From NCBI RefSeq assembly GCF_022965805.1, contig NC_133108.1:44214051-44278050 (forward strand): DNA of 64,000 nucleotides, read 5' to 3'. Each line of letters begins with the position of its first letter. The first letter of the stretch is position 1. The notes under the pieces are model-generated. The model was not told the origin of the DNA and searched no databases. It saw only the letters and a list, made by a program, of their open reading frames with translations. Position numbers and translations under genes: made by a program. The DNA comes from Primulina eburnea. Its lineage: Eukaryota > Streptophyta > Magnoliopsida > Lamiales > Gesneriaceae. Below, in pieces: positions 11,460 through 22,830 of this stretch.

Positions 11460-13478
11460 TTAAAACAAATCCCACATGAGAAAAATCAAGAATAGCCAAA
11501 TTTTATTGCTACATATGATAGATTCACCACTGGATGGGCTTGGTACCATCGGCTCATCATTCGAGGCCCGAGGAGGCTGAGTTGGGCTTCCAACTGGAAT
11601 TCCAACCTGCCCAATAGACTTGGGTACCCGGATATCGACTTTCTGTCCTGCCTGGCAGTGGCCCAGGAATCCACAGAAGAAGAAGTAGTGGCCTGAGCTC
11701 CGTATGAAAAACGAATCATTTCCGGTGGAGTAGGTGGCGATCGGAGCAGTAGCATCGCACGAGTGGAAGTCCGAGCGGCTCACTTGCAGCACATTGTGAT
11801 ACTGTGGGTCGAATTTGAAAACTACACACAGATTTATGTTTTTAAATCGCATCACAAAGTGCATATGAATAAGATTAAACTTCCTGTAATCAAAACCACA
11901 GGCATATTGGACAATGGCGGATTGAAATTAGAACACATACATCAGAAGAAAGTCAGCATGCATGATTATAGCTAATCGTGAGCATGCATGATTATAACTA
12001 ATCCCAAGCCGATTTTCTTTCAATAATGCGAGCATATGTGCAGGGGCGGAGAACAATGTGGGCAAAGCTGGGCATAACCCCAGCAGATATTTTTTATATT
12101 TTAGGCCTGAGTATGTATATTTAAAGTCCAATTTGAAAAAAAAAAAAAAAACTAGCCAACTACCGAATAAGAATGGCGCACGCACGAGAAAGCTTGGGAA
12201 AAAATTGAAGAAACAAAATTTCTTCTAAGTTTGTATTTCAAATTTATTTAATCAATTACATAGATTATGATTTGTAAATATTATGTTAATAAATATGATG
12301 ATTGCTGCTTCAACTTTTGCAGCAATTGGGCTTTTTCTATCAGCACGGATCGGTTTTGGTGTGTCTTTGAAGGACCTGATCTTTGTTGTATGAAGACTTA
12401 TGCTCAGTTGATATATAAATGAAATATATATTAGATCTTGATCTTGTTTTAATTAGTTTAAATTACATAATTTAATTTTTTATATGTATCAAGAGTGAAG
12501 GTGTTGCAAATAACAGGGTGTATGCATATTGTGTTAATCGTCATTCGATGTGCTAAATTTGTGTTTAGATTGAATCATTTGAATCCAATCATTTGGTTGT
12601 ATGGGTTCTTTCGAGACGAGATTTCTAATTCATCCCCGCTCAATTTATCCTTTTGCATAAACATTACGTACGCCTAATATTGGCATCATATGAAATCCAA
12701 GTTTCCAACCATTTCCTCAAATCAAATTCTTTTACCTATATTAAATCCTTCGTTTAAATGCAGCTTAAGAGTTGTTGATTATTTATTCTCCAACGAGAAT
12801 GTTGCGGCTTTCTTGAAATTTTACCTCATATTATACATGCTTTATTTATCAACTGGCAATCCCTTTTAATATTTTCTTCGGCTTTGTGTCTGTGGGCTCT
12901 AACAAATGGCAAACCTATATACTGTTGCGGAGTTCTATGCAGATTGGTGTGAAGTATGTAGAGAACTAGCCCTAGAATTGTATACAAAGAGGAACAACAG
13001 TACAAGAAAATGATCTTTATACTCTTAATCTGGCCTAATGCATGAATGTTTGAGCCATTCTTTCGATATGTTATGGATGTAGGCTATGTTAAAATTTGTC
13101 AATGGTTACATCTGAACATGTCATTGAAGTAAGTTTTTGTATGATTGAGCGGCAGAATCGAAAATTTGTATTAGGATTTTAATATCTAGGGTTGAAAATG
13201 TGTAAACATTGAAATTAGAATCTATTTTTTATTTGTTAAAAGATGAAAAATTTGTGGAGTTAAATGAACAAATCAAGAATTTACTCAGGTAGAGAAATCA
13301 ACTTACGAAGAGTATCATTAACTTGGAACGTCTTGGAAGAAGCCCATTTGCCGTAATCAACATTGCCGGCGACAGACCATCCTGCAGATTCACCCACCTG
13401 GTACACAGTAGCGCCCATTGTGAATCCCGAGAAAGCCATGAAAATCAAGAGGAACCCTTCATTTTTCGCCAGGCCCAT
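11460..13478 (-). CDS. Stellacyanin/mavicyanin-like phytocyanin
   Basis: The product is a small secreted blue copper protein of the cell surface, likely an electron carrier. Exon 1 is 13478-13307 and exon 2 is 11821-11460, separated by an intron of about 1,485 bp (GTAAGT...GTGTAG, phase 1). The protein has 177 residues. A signal peptide spans residues 1-23, with mature TVYQVGESAGW following. Predicted copper ligands are His66, Cys107, His112 and Gln117. Glutamine instead of methionine marks the stellacyanin/mavicyanin class. Cys79 and Cys113 should form the conserved disulfide. A Pro/Ser-rich stretch (PTQPPRASNDEPMVPSPSSG) leads to a hydrophobic end (IWLFLIFLMW), consistent with a GPI anchor signal. 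The physiological partner is unknown. Confidence 0.93.
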
Positions 13479-13798
13479 GACTGCACAGCGGCGAAATTCT
13501 GGGGAGACGAAGGAATCTGCGGGGGTTTACAGCTAGCTCGCGAGGTGAGTAGAAGCAGTTGAACACAAAAAGAAGAAGAAGATCCTGTTATATAACTGAA
13601 TTTGCAGGGGGTTGGTAGCTTTGTTTGGTGAGAAAAGCCAAAGAATGAACGTACTTTAATCACAAATGTTTCGTGGATAGGGTTGGTAGCCATTTGAAAT
13701 ATTCTGGCGTTTCTTTGCATGTCTATTATTTGGACTAAAGACCAAAATAAATATGCAATTAATCACGTAAGTTTTATGCATCGATGACTTCTAATTTT

Positions 13799-13829
<31 letters not shown>

Positions 13830-13830
<1 letters not shown>

Positions 13831-14004
13831 ACAAAAACTTGTGTGAGGCGGTCTCACGAGTCGTATTTTGTGAGACATATCTCTTATTCGAGTCATTCAT
13901 TAAAAATATTATTTTTTATGGTAAAAGTATTACTTTTTATTGTAAATATTGGTAAGATTGACTCGTCTAACAGATAAATATTCGTGAGACCGTCTCACAA
14001 AATA
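13830..14004 (+). repeat. Dispersed GTGAGACGGTCTCAC element, plus orientation
   Basis: Near full length, running from GACAAAAACTTGTGTGAGGC to CGTGAGACCGTCTCACAAAA. It directly abuts a TG/TA microsatellite on its left. Confidence 0.8.
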
Positions 14005-14360
14005 GCTACTCTATATATATTTATAATATGAGTCATCCGACTCATGAGACTCAACTCAATCTACAATCCTGAATAATCTCGTTAGTTCAGAGTTTTTTGT
14101 TGTAGGAGTCAATATACTAAAAAAATGTTTTTTATTATAAAGTATAATGTTTGCGAGTATTTGTAAATACTACCATTTTTTTATCACAAAAGATGTTTTA
14201 AAAAATGATTTTTTAGAAGCTAGAATTTTTGGTTTCCGAAATTCTGCTTATACTTTAGTTTTTTTTTTTAAAAAACCATACATAATTCAAAGTACATTAT
14301 TATTATTATTAAACTTTAACTCACGTTTTATGACATAATTTTCTTTGAGTGAGTTTCAAT

Positions 14361-14533
14361 GTGAGACCGTCTCACGGATCTTAATCTGTGAGACGGGTCA
14401 ACTCTATCCATATTCACAATAAAAAATAATACTCTTAGCATAAAAAGTAATACTTTTTTATGGATGACCCAAATAAGATATACGTCTCACAAATATGACC
14501 CTGTGAGACCTGTCTCACACAATTTTTTGTCAT
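14361..14533 (-). repeat. Dispersed GTGAGACGGTCTCAC element, minus orientation
   Basis: Near full length, reading GTGAGACCGTCTCACGGATC at one end and CTCACACAATTTTTTGTC at the other. The core ACTCTTAGCATAAAAAGTAA is the reverse complement of the usual core. Confidence 0.8.
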
Positions 14534-15361
14534 TTTCTTTAGGGGATTATTTAGATGGAGAAATTTTTTTTATTGGCTATTGTCTACCCTTTTTTAACCA
14601 TTTCTTCGGTAGATGATGTCCTACTTATGTGGACACTACTCTCATTTTATTTCAACGGGTGAGATCTTGCTACACATACAATTTCAAAAAAAATAGGTCC
14701 TATATATATATGAACAAATCTTGATCATCCATCATATTATGAGATAATACTCACATGAGTTAGTTCCATGTGAATTAATTGGATTTATCTGTGTCAAACA
14801 GGGAAGATTGCCAACGTGCCTGAGAGTAGAGATGGCAACGTTCTCAAATTTCATATCCTATCTGATTCTGATCTCCTTTTTTGAGTTGGAGAAATCTCAA
14901 ATCTGCAGTGATCAAATCATAATCTTCACCTCGATTTTCTCTTTTGTGAGTTCGTGGAATCCCAAATTCACATGGTTCACATCCACACTTCTTTTCTCAT
15001 TTTCGAGAAATATTAATCAGACTTTGAATTTATTATTATACTATTATTATTGATGATAATATTAATATCAATATTAATACTAATAATAATATTATCGTTA
15101 ATATTATTTCCGCCCTTTTTAAGAAATTTAAACCCATCCCTCCGAGAAAGATTTTCCTTCTTATTCCCAAAATTTGTTCATATGCTTTACTTCACTTAGT
15201 CATTTTGTCGAACGGGTTTTTTCACCACCAAGTCGAGGCATTGTCGCCTGCATCTCACATAAGCTCCATATGCTACTCTTCTATCCCAGGTCGGTGAGAA
15301 ATCTCTTTTCTTGTTGTGTTTTTGGTCTCTGCGTGAGTTTCATACTTTAGCCTTCTCTGCA

Positions 15362-17050
15362 GATTCTTTTCCAAAATCTGGGAGCATGGGTTCTTGGAGT
15401 GCGTCTTATAGCTACGTAAATTTTCAGGTGGGGCCAAGAGGGTTTTCTGGGAAGCCTTTGGTTGTTAAACAGTCACGGAACAAGAGGCAAGTTGGGTCGA
15501 AATATTTGTCTGGAAGCTGTGTATTATTCTGTGGGATGGTATCACCAAATGAGAATGCTTCTTGTTGTTAATTATTTATTTTTTTGTTCGTTCTGGGTTT
15601 GATGATTTGTAGATGTGGGGTGCTGAAGTGCGCGACTATTGAAGAAATAGAGGCGGAGAAATCTATTATTGAGAAGGATGTTGTAAGAAAATGGCTATAA
15701 GCTGTTTCATTAATAGTTTTGGATGTTTCGTTCGGATTTGGGAATTATTGTAACAAGCTATGCGTTAAATTTTATGCTCTGGTTTTCTGAAAGAAAGAAT
15801 GGAAAAAACTATTGAAAATGTGAGGTTCAGTTTCAGTTCCATAAGAACGGGCAGAGCCAGCGCAGTAATGCTAGATAAAGTGAGTTACTTTTTTTTTCCT
15901 CATGAGATTATTTGCTCAGCCTTCTTTTTGTAGATAAAGTGAGTTACTTTTTTTTTCCTCATGAGATTATTTGCTCAGCCTTCTTTTTGTAGATAAAGTG
16001 AGTTACTTTTTTTCCCTCATGAGATAATTCAGCCTTCTTTTTCCCGTCCATTGTTTATGTTTCCTTGAAAATAAGTTTATCTAGTGTTTGCAATCTTGAA
16101 CTTTTGACATCTGTGCAACCTATCTTAAAATAGAAAATTGAATTTCTTGACAGAATATTATTTGTCTTATGATGCTTCATCTTTCTAGGTCGAGTATTAT
16201 GGAACGCCTGTCTCCCTTAAGAGTATAGTTCATATCAGTACACCGAATTCGAGTTCTCTCATGGTGCAGCCATATGACAAATCAGGATATATCTTGGTGC
16301 TGTATTTGAGTCCAAATTGCAAGAGTTTTTGCACATTTCTTAATCCATCTTATTTATTTGTTATCAAGATAATACGCTCTGGACGAGCTATGCGAATAAG
16401 CTAAGTAGCTTTGAAATTTTGATATGATTTGTTTCAACTCTCCAATCAGATCCAACAATTTTGATTCAGATGGTTTTCAGTTTGAAGGAAACAGAGAAGG
16501 CAATTGTCAGTTCTGATCTTGGATTGACTCCAAATAACGACGGAGAAGTTATAAGATTACACTACCACAGCTGACGGCTGAGAGGAGAAAGGTAGCGGGA
16601 AATTTTGCATAGCAGTGTTTGTATGGCCTTGTTAAACAAACTGCTTTTTCATTTACCCAGGGCCTGTTTAAATGTGCCATATGTAGAACTGAATAGTTCC
16701 ATAGCTGCTTTTCTGAGAAATTATGAGTTGAGTTGCCTTTTACATTTAAATATGGGTCTTGGACCTGTCAGGTGATTTGCAGGTACCTAGATTAGTTGAT
16801 TTTCATCAAGTAGTCGAGCAACATGGAAATCCTAACCCATTTCATTTTCATTACCTTGAACTAGGAGTTGTTATATGGTTTATAATTCAATATCACTTCG
16901 CATCAGTAAGATTTGTCTGACCATCTTTTCTCTTCACAATCAAAATCCAATTACTCCTAATAAAAATTGGATTCTTGAATCTTGGTATGCAGAGAGTGAC
17001 AGACGAGTACAAGAAGAAGATTGATTCGATCTACAAACAAAAGGAGAAGG
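15362..17050 (+). pseudogene. Decayed chloroplast ribosome recycling factor gene
   Basis: Exon-like blocks encode parts of plastid ribosome recycling factor, which splits ribosomes after termination. They are: transit-peptide region MGSWSASYSYVNFQVGPRGF (from 15386); KCATIEEIEAEKS (about 15610-15678); MEKTIENVRFSFSSIRTGRA (about 15800-15880); YYGTPVSLKSI (about 16190-16287); a block around IVSSDLGLTPNNDGEVIRL (about 16480-16590); and RVTDEYKKKIDSIYKQKEK (about 16994-17050). Damage: after DGEVIRL one base is missing, so the frame runs into a stop. The donor after QPYDKS reads AGGATATA where AG/GT is expected. Two residues are absent before VEYYG. The block of roughly 50 residues normally between ERRK and VTDEY is not found. 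A clear first exon and the final codons are also unclear. I read it as a pseudogene. An assembly error could explain only part of the damage. Confidence 0.82.
15874..16046 (+). repeat. Threefold 59-bp tandem repeat spanning a splice donor
   Basis: Copies start at 15874, 15933 and 15992 (GATAAAGTGAGTTACTTTTT each time). The third is shortened and diverged. The unit carries the exon end GATAAA/GTGAGT plus a T-rich segment ending CTTTTTGTAG, so each junction of copies recreates an acceptor followed by a donor. Confidence 0.92.
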
Positions 17051-17192
17051 TACTCATCTCATATCACAGACTCATGGAAGCTTCTTCCTCTTTTTGAACA
17101 ACTTATAGCGGAAACACTTAAAATTTGACCTCCGCCCATTGCGTCCCTTTTTCTCGCGTCTTTCAGGAATTACCGACAATATAACAAATTTT

Positions 17193-17567
17193 TGTATTAA
17201 AATTGAAACTTGGACCTAACTCAATTAGTTTTAATTTGGACCTAACTCAATCCCAAAAGTTAGCTTAAGGAGGAGGATTGTCCAAACCCATAGACATAAT
17301 TCCAAGTTATTTATCCAATCGATGTGGGACAATTAACACACCTTTCTCACGTCCAGGAATGAACATTTGGAGCGTGGAGTTTACAAATGACCCAATTATG
17401 GACAGAACGGGTGGCTTAATTATAGGCAGTCTAACACATAACAGTGGAACCTGGGCTCTGATACCATGTTAAGATGGGAACTTGGACCTAACTCAACCCT
17501 AAAATTAGCTCAAAGGAGAGGATTGTCGGTTATATATATAACTCCAGGTTACGTGGAACCATTAACA
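17193..17567 (-). mobile_element. TRIM-like short LTR element
   Basis: Two direct repeats flank a short internal region. One is 17193-17338; the other, 17467-17567, is shorter because the first contains an internal duplication of TTGGACCTAACTCAA. On the minus strand the element reads TGTTAAT...TTAACA, then TGGTATCAGAGCCCAGG (17466-17450), which is the primer-binding site for initiator Met tRNA. A purine-rich tract GTGAGAAAGGTG precedes the other LTR. There is no coding capacity. Target duplications are unclear because both flanks are T-rich. Confidence 0.8.
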
Positions 17568-18244
17568 TTTTGATCTCTACATTCGGTCATCTTTATTTTC
17601 GGTCATTGTTTTCAGCATCAGAAACAATTAAGAAAACGAAAAGTAATGTACTTAATTTTAAATTCCGAATTTCTTTTTTTCTTTTTTCTTTTTTCAATTT
17701 AGTGAATTTGACTTTTCGGAAGAAAAAATTTAGTGTAAGATGAATTTATACTTTTAAAAAATAAGATCAGTTTAACTAGAAAAACATTGTCAAACTTCTG
17801 AATTTAATGTAAGTTGATTTTATCAAACTGAGCTTACAATAGAATTGCGATATGTTATGCCGGAATTATCATAGTTTGTGCTAATAATACAATGTTGTTA
17901 GTATAATTTATTTGTTTTCTTACGTTTAACTAGTTAATACATATGATCTTAGATCCACCACGACGATAACCTTCATAATTTATACTCCATTTCCTAAGTT
18001 ATTTACCAAATTCAATGAAAGATTAAACACAGGAATTTCAATATATTATATCGGAATTATTATATTTTGTCAATGATGTTGTTATCCCACTCAAAATTTA
18101 TACTCACATTACCAAGTTATGTACCTAATTTAAAAGATATTATACTGATATAACGACATATTATATCGGAATTGTCATATTTTGTGCCAATATTTTGTGT
18201 CAATATCAGATTCACAATTAAATACCCAAATATAAAATGGAGTT

Positions 18245-18297
<53 letters not shown>

Positions 18298-19394
18298 CAC
18301 AGCAGACATAGTCAAAGAAATTTCACTAATTCAATGTTTTCATAAACTAATATATAAATTTTCAATTGAATAAAGTAATAATGCTAAATATGATCAGGGA
18401 ACTCGGAAAAACATACCATCATATTTATTCATACATCGGGAAAAATGACCATCTTTTTGGTCATAGCAATCCCATTTTCAAATAATCCTTATTTCAAATA
18501 AAAAACTTTCTAATAAATTTTTGACAACATGGAACAACGCTTCAAATATCCAAAATAATAAAGCAAAAACCTCAAACCAGAATACTGCACAGAGGTCTCT
18601 ATCACAAGAAAAAAAAATAAATTTAGCCATGAAGCACTTATACCTTGAGCTAACATCAATGACAAATTATTTAAAGAAATGACAATTTTTTTTTAGTTGA
18701 TCCCAACCGGTGTAATGCATATCTGCGTTTCTTTCTCCTCTTTTGGATTGAACAATTAACTTACTATCAAACAAATTTTATTATCCCTAAAATTGAATAC
18801 AAAAAATTAAACTTATCAAAAATATAAATATTTTAAAAAAACTCAAAAATATTGTAATTAATCAAGTGTTTTTACTAATCATCTCCACTTTAACATCATT
18901 CAACTACTTCCCAACCAACCCACACTTAAACCACGAGACATGATTAGATCTCCATTGAATTACTATTTGAAATTTTGACAGTCACGTGCCAAACATTATG
19001 CTAGTATATTATATATACATATAATTAAATCTTATCAACAGTAATTTGCAAATTTATTTAAATTTACTTCAAAGAGTAAATTATTTGTGGGGTTCATTCT
19101 GCAAAAAGAGTAATCCCGTTTGGACATGTCGTTTGTCCCGATTGGTGTATGAATGAATTTCTCCTTACACATATTAAATGTTTAGGGCATCCAATATTAC
19201 ATCGACTCAATCTTGAACTATATCTCAATCTCAATAATTAAACATGGATAAGTACTTTAGTGAAATCGGATTTTATGCCTTTATTCCGTAAATCAGTCTT
19301 TAAATTTTTTAATTAATATATCACGATTTAATAAAAAGCAATATATAGTATATTCCTAGGCAGTCAAACGAGAACATACCGTTCATAGAATATG

Positions 19395-19567
19395 TCTTTT
19401 GTAAGACGGTCTCACGAATACTTATCTGTGAGACGCTTCAACCCTACTGATATTCACAATAAAAATAATATTCTTAACATAAAAAGTAATATTTTTCATG
19501 GATAACTCAAATAAGATATCTGTTCATCAATTACGACTCGTGAGATCGTCTGACATAAGTTTTTGCC
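19395..19567 (-). repeat. Dispersed GTGAGACGGTCTCAC element
   Basis: Minus-orientation copy. TTTGTAAGACGGTCTCACGA is at one end and GTCTGACATAAGTTTTTGCC at the other, with core TATTCTTAACATAAAAAGTA. Confidence 0.78.
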
Positions 19568-20059
19568 TCAAAATGTATAATATATAGATTCATTAGATTT
19601 ATGAATATAATTGTAAATATTATATAATATAAATCCGTGTGATGAATATTAAGGGATCATTAATAATTAATAAATAAATAAAAATTGTGAATAATATCCC
19701 TATTGATAAAGGAATTAACTTGACTGTTAGGTTGTGTAATTATCACAATCGAAAGGAGAATCATAATTGATCATGTCAATATATAATCGAGTAATGTCAT
19801 TAAATTGATTAAATGTACTTTTATTGGGGAAATTGTATTTTGTAAACCTATGGAAAAAGTCAAAATGACCTTTTATGTTAATACTATCATCGGAGACATG
19901 AAAAATACTATTTAGCAAAGGGTTTGTGTTCATTTTCTTTTTTCTAATATGATTATTAAATGACTTGGATAAAAGTCAAATTAATTTAAATGGTTATTCG
20001 TTTAACCTCTTTCTTTGTCATAAAAATAAAAATTAATTTAATTCACCTTTTAAATTAAC

Positions 20060-20228
20060 GACAAAAACTTGTTTGAGACAGTCTCAAAAGTCGTATTTTG
20101 TGAGACATATCTCTTATTTGGGTCATCCGTGAAAAAATATTATTTTTTATGCTAAGAGTATTACTCTTTTTGAATATCGGTAGGATTGACGCGTATCACA
20201 GATAAAAATTTGTAAAATCGTAATACTC
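20060..20228 (+). repeat. Dispersed GTGAGACGGTCTCAC element (right end degraded)
   Basis: The left end GACAAAAACTTGTTTGAGAC and the core GCTAAGAGTATTACT are present. The right terminal repeat has decayed to GTAAAATCGTAATACTC. Confidence 0.72.
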
Positions 20229-20880
20229 TAAATTAATTTTGACTTTATGCAAGTTATTTTAACAATCATATTATGTTGAAGGGTTGAACGCTTTGAATCT
20301 TATGCCAGCTGCTTTATTTAAAAAACTCCAATATAAACATTATTAGTAATTATTAAATGTAAAAGACAAGAGAAAAGAGCGCACAGGATCGTAAAATAAT
20401 ATATTGTCGTATATATCGCAGATTTAATATATATCAGATAGTAAATGAACCACGTGGCATAAACTGCCACGTAGTCATGAGATGATCGTGACCGTCAGAC
20501 GAAGATTAGATCCAAGGGTGAATATGAGGTGAAGAGGGAGATGGAGAAATCGATGCGGTTCATTTCATCTAGCTTTATGCAGTAGGTTTCGCGTGAGAGT
20601 TAAATATGACAAAGAAAACAGATTAGATAAAGACTTGAGAGAGAGAGAGAGAGAGACTGAGAAAAAAGTGAAGAAGAGAAACAGCACTCAAAGCAAGGAG
20701 AGAGAGGATAGAGATTTTGCAAAGTGGAGATTTTCCACGAATTCTGTTTAGTTTTTGAATCTCCGACTGTTTTTAGCAGATTTCGGTGTATCGGTTTTTT
20801 CTGTTTTTGTTCATTTTGGCTGGTGAGATGGCTGGAAATCGAGCGAATTATGTGATTGTTGGGAGGAAATTGGCTGTGTA

Positions 20881-22789
20881 ATGGAGAGGAGCAGAGATTT
20901 GAGGATTTCTACTACTTCTTCCGCCAACGGTTTGTCGAGGAGGCGACAGAGAGTCACCTCTCTGAAAGATTCAGCTGGTTGGGAGAAATTCTTTTGAAAT
21001 CTATGTATTTCGATTGTTGTTTTGTTTAGTTATTTTCGAGAATCTGTTATTTGATTGATTTTTTTTATTCAAAAGAGGAAAGGGAGATGGAATTGCATGA
21101 AGATGTCAGGTTAGGAGATCGAGAACGATTGCAGAAGAAGGATCGAGATCGGGAGTTTCCGAAGAGACGCAGGATTGAGAAGTACGCGACGCAGCAGAAG
21201 ATTGGTGGTGAAGGTTATAGGGAGAACGAGATTACTGACGCGAGTGATGAGGACTACGTTGAAGACGAGGAAGATTCGAGAATTCATTGTCTTAGTAGAT
21301 TGGCTCAGCCATCAGTTCAGTCTTCGTCTCTTTCAAATAAGCGACGAAACCTCCGTACTCTTTGGTCCTCCCCTGTGCTCAGAGCCTCCGTGGATGAGAC
21401 GATCGGTGTTCTCATTCCTCGAAGAGCTCGTTCAAGTACGATGTTAAACATAAGTATTTTAAGGTCTTTGGTAGCTTTTTGGCTTTTAACTTTTTATTTT
21501 ATCTTAATCTGTTTCTATTGATTGATTTTGGTTGTCTTTGTTATTCTTTACAGCTTCAATAAAGAGGTTTCATGATTACCGTAATTCAAGCAGCGGGAAA
21601 TTTGGGGAGGATTCGAGTCACCGGAGAATTTCATCTTCTCCGGCGAGTCACATTTGTGCCGGCGGCGCATCTTCACCGGATTCCGGTGCTTCTATGAGAA
21701 AGATAACGGTACTCTTTTATATGGTTTTTTTGATAATTTTATATTAGTGAGGTTGCTTGACTGGGATTTCCTGTTTTCCGTATGGTTTTGCAGAAAACTG
21801 TAGAGCCAAGAGCACGTGCTTTAAAGAGTACAATCACTCCAAGGCCTTCTTCAGAGATTCAAGATGACATAGAGATCGAGGTCGTCGAAGCTCTGTTCGA
21901 TCTTATGAAACAATCTCAATCTCTATCTCAGTCTTCCAAAAACGAAGAAAAATTTGATAAAGATAGCGTAAACGCTGCTGATGAAGGTCGGTCGCCGTTC
22001 TTTTTCCCTTGTGTGTTTAATCGAAAGTTTTTCGAAGTTTGTTTCTCCAAATGTCAGTTCATAATTTGTGGTGGATTGCAGGGTTGACAAAGGGTGGAAA
22101 AGATGAGAATAAAACATTTTTACGTTGTTACGGGAAATTAATAAAAGTGGATCCTGAAACAGCTGTGGATTATTCAATGGCGGAAATTAAGAAAGACGAA
22201 GGAATTGAGAGAGAGAAATTTCAATATGACTCAGCTCCACAGCGTGGAGATGGCTTTTTGAACATAGAAAAAGTGATGTCTCCAAAAGAAAGCGAATCGC
22301 CATCATGTGTTAAAGTAGATGCTTATGAAGTACAGAATCCGAAAGTGACTAGAGCGTGAGCATTCCTCAATTTTCTTCTTTGTTTCTTACTTATCCTTGT
22401 CTCTTTTACCATTATATTTATTTGTCATCCGTCTTCTCAGCAAATCTGATTATTTTTATGGTGGAATTGGCGGGGACGATCCCGCGATTGTTGTTGAGAC
22501 CAAGAAGAAAGCCAAGTTAGAGATTGATTTAATGGTGAGTACTGAGTTCAAAAAATACTTTTCTTGAAATATAAATACTGAAAATATGAAGGAGAAAAAA
22601 CTGGAGATAAATGTATTTTTGACAGGTTCCTCCACCTTTAACGTCATCCGCGGAAAAAGATGTTTTGGGTGATATGGCCCCCTTTCCTAAATATAAGGCT
22701 TACGATGTTCACAAGGTGTGAAGATCTTTCATGCGTTTCATTTTTTTCTAACCAGGGTTTTTTAATTTATTTGTATTTATATATTTATA

Positions 22790-22830
<41 letters not shown>

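Larger units (their letters stand above)
13479..15361. other. Intergenic DNA between phytocyanin gene and decayed RRF gene
   Basis: It contains the 5' flank of the phytocyanin gene, a TA/TG tract at about 13800-13829 and two dispersed elements in opposite orientation. A short AT-rich stretch with AATATTAATA palindromes lies near 15050-15110. I find no gene. Confidence 0.6.
17568..20880. other. Gene-free DNA and TIC-like promoter
   Basis: This is AT-rich sequence with no recognisable coding region, a TA tract at about 18249-18295 and two dispersed elements. The last 300-400 bp, including a GA run at about 20638-20655, is the likely promoter and 5' UTR of the TIC-like gene. Confidence 0.6.

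Noticed and set aside
12030..12130. GGGGCGGAG-containing segment in the phytocyanin intron, resembling a dispersed plant repeat
   Set aside because: No boundaries, inverted ends or second copy in the window could be found.
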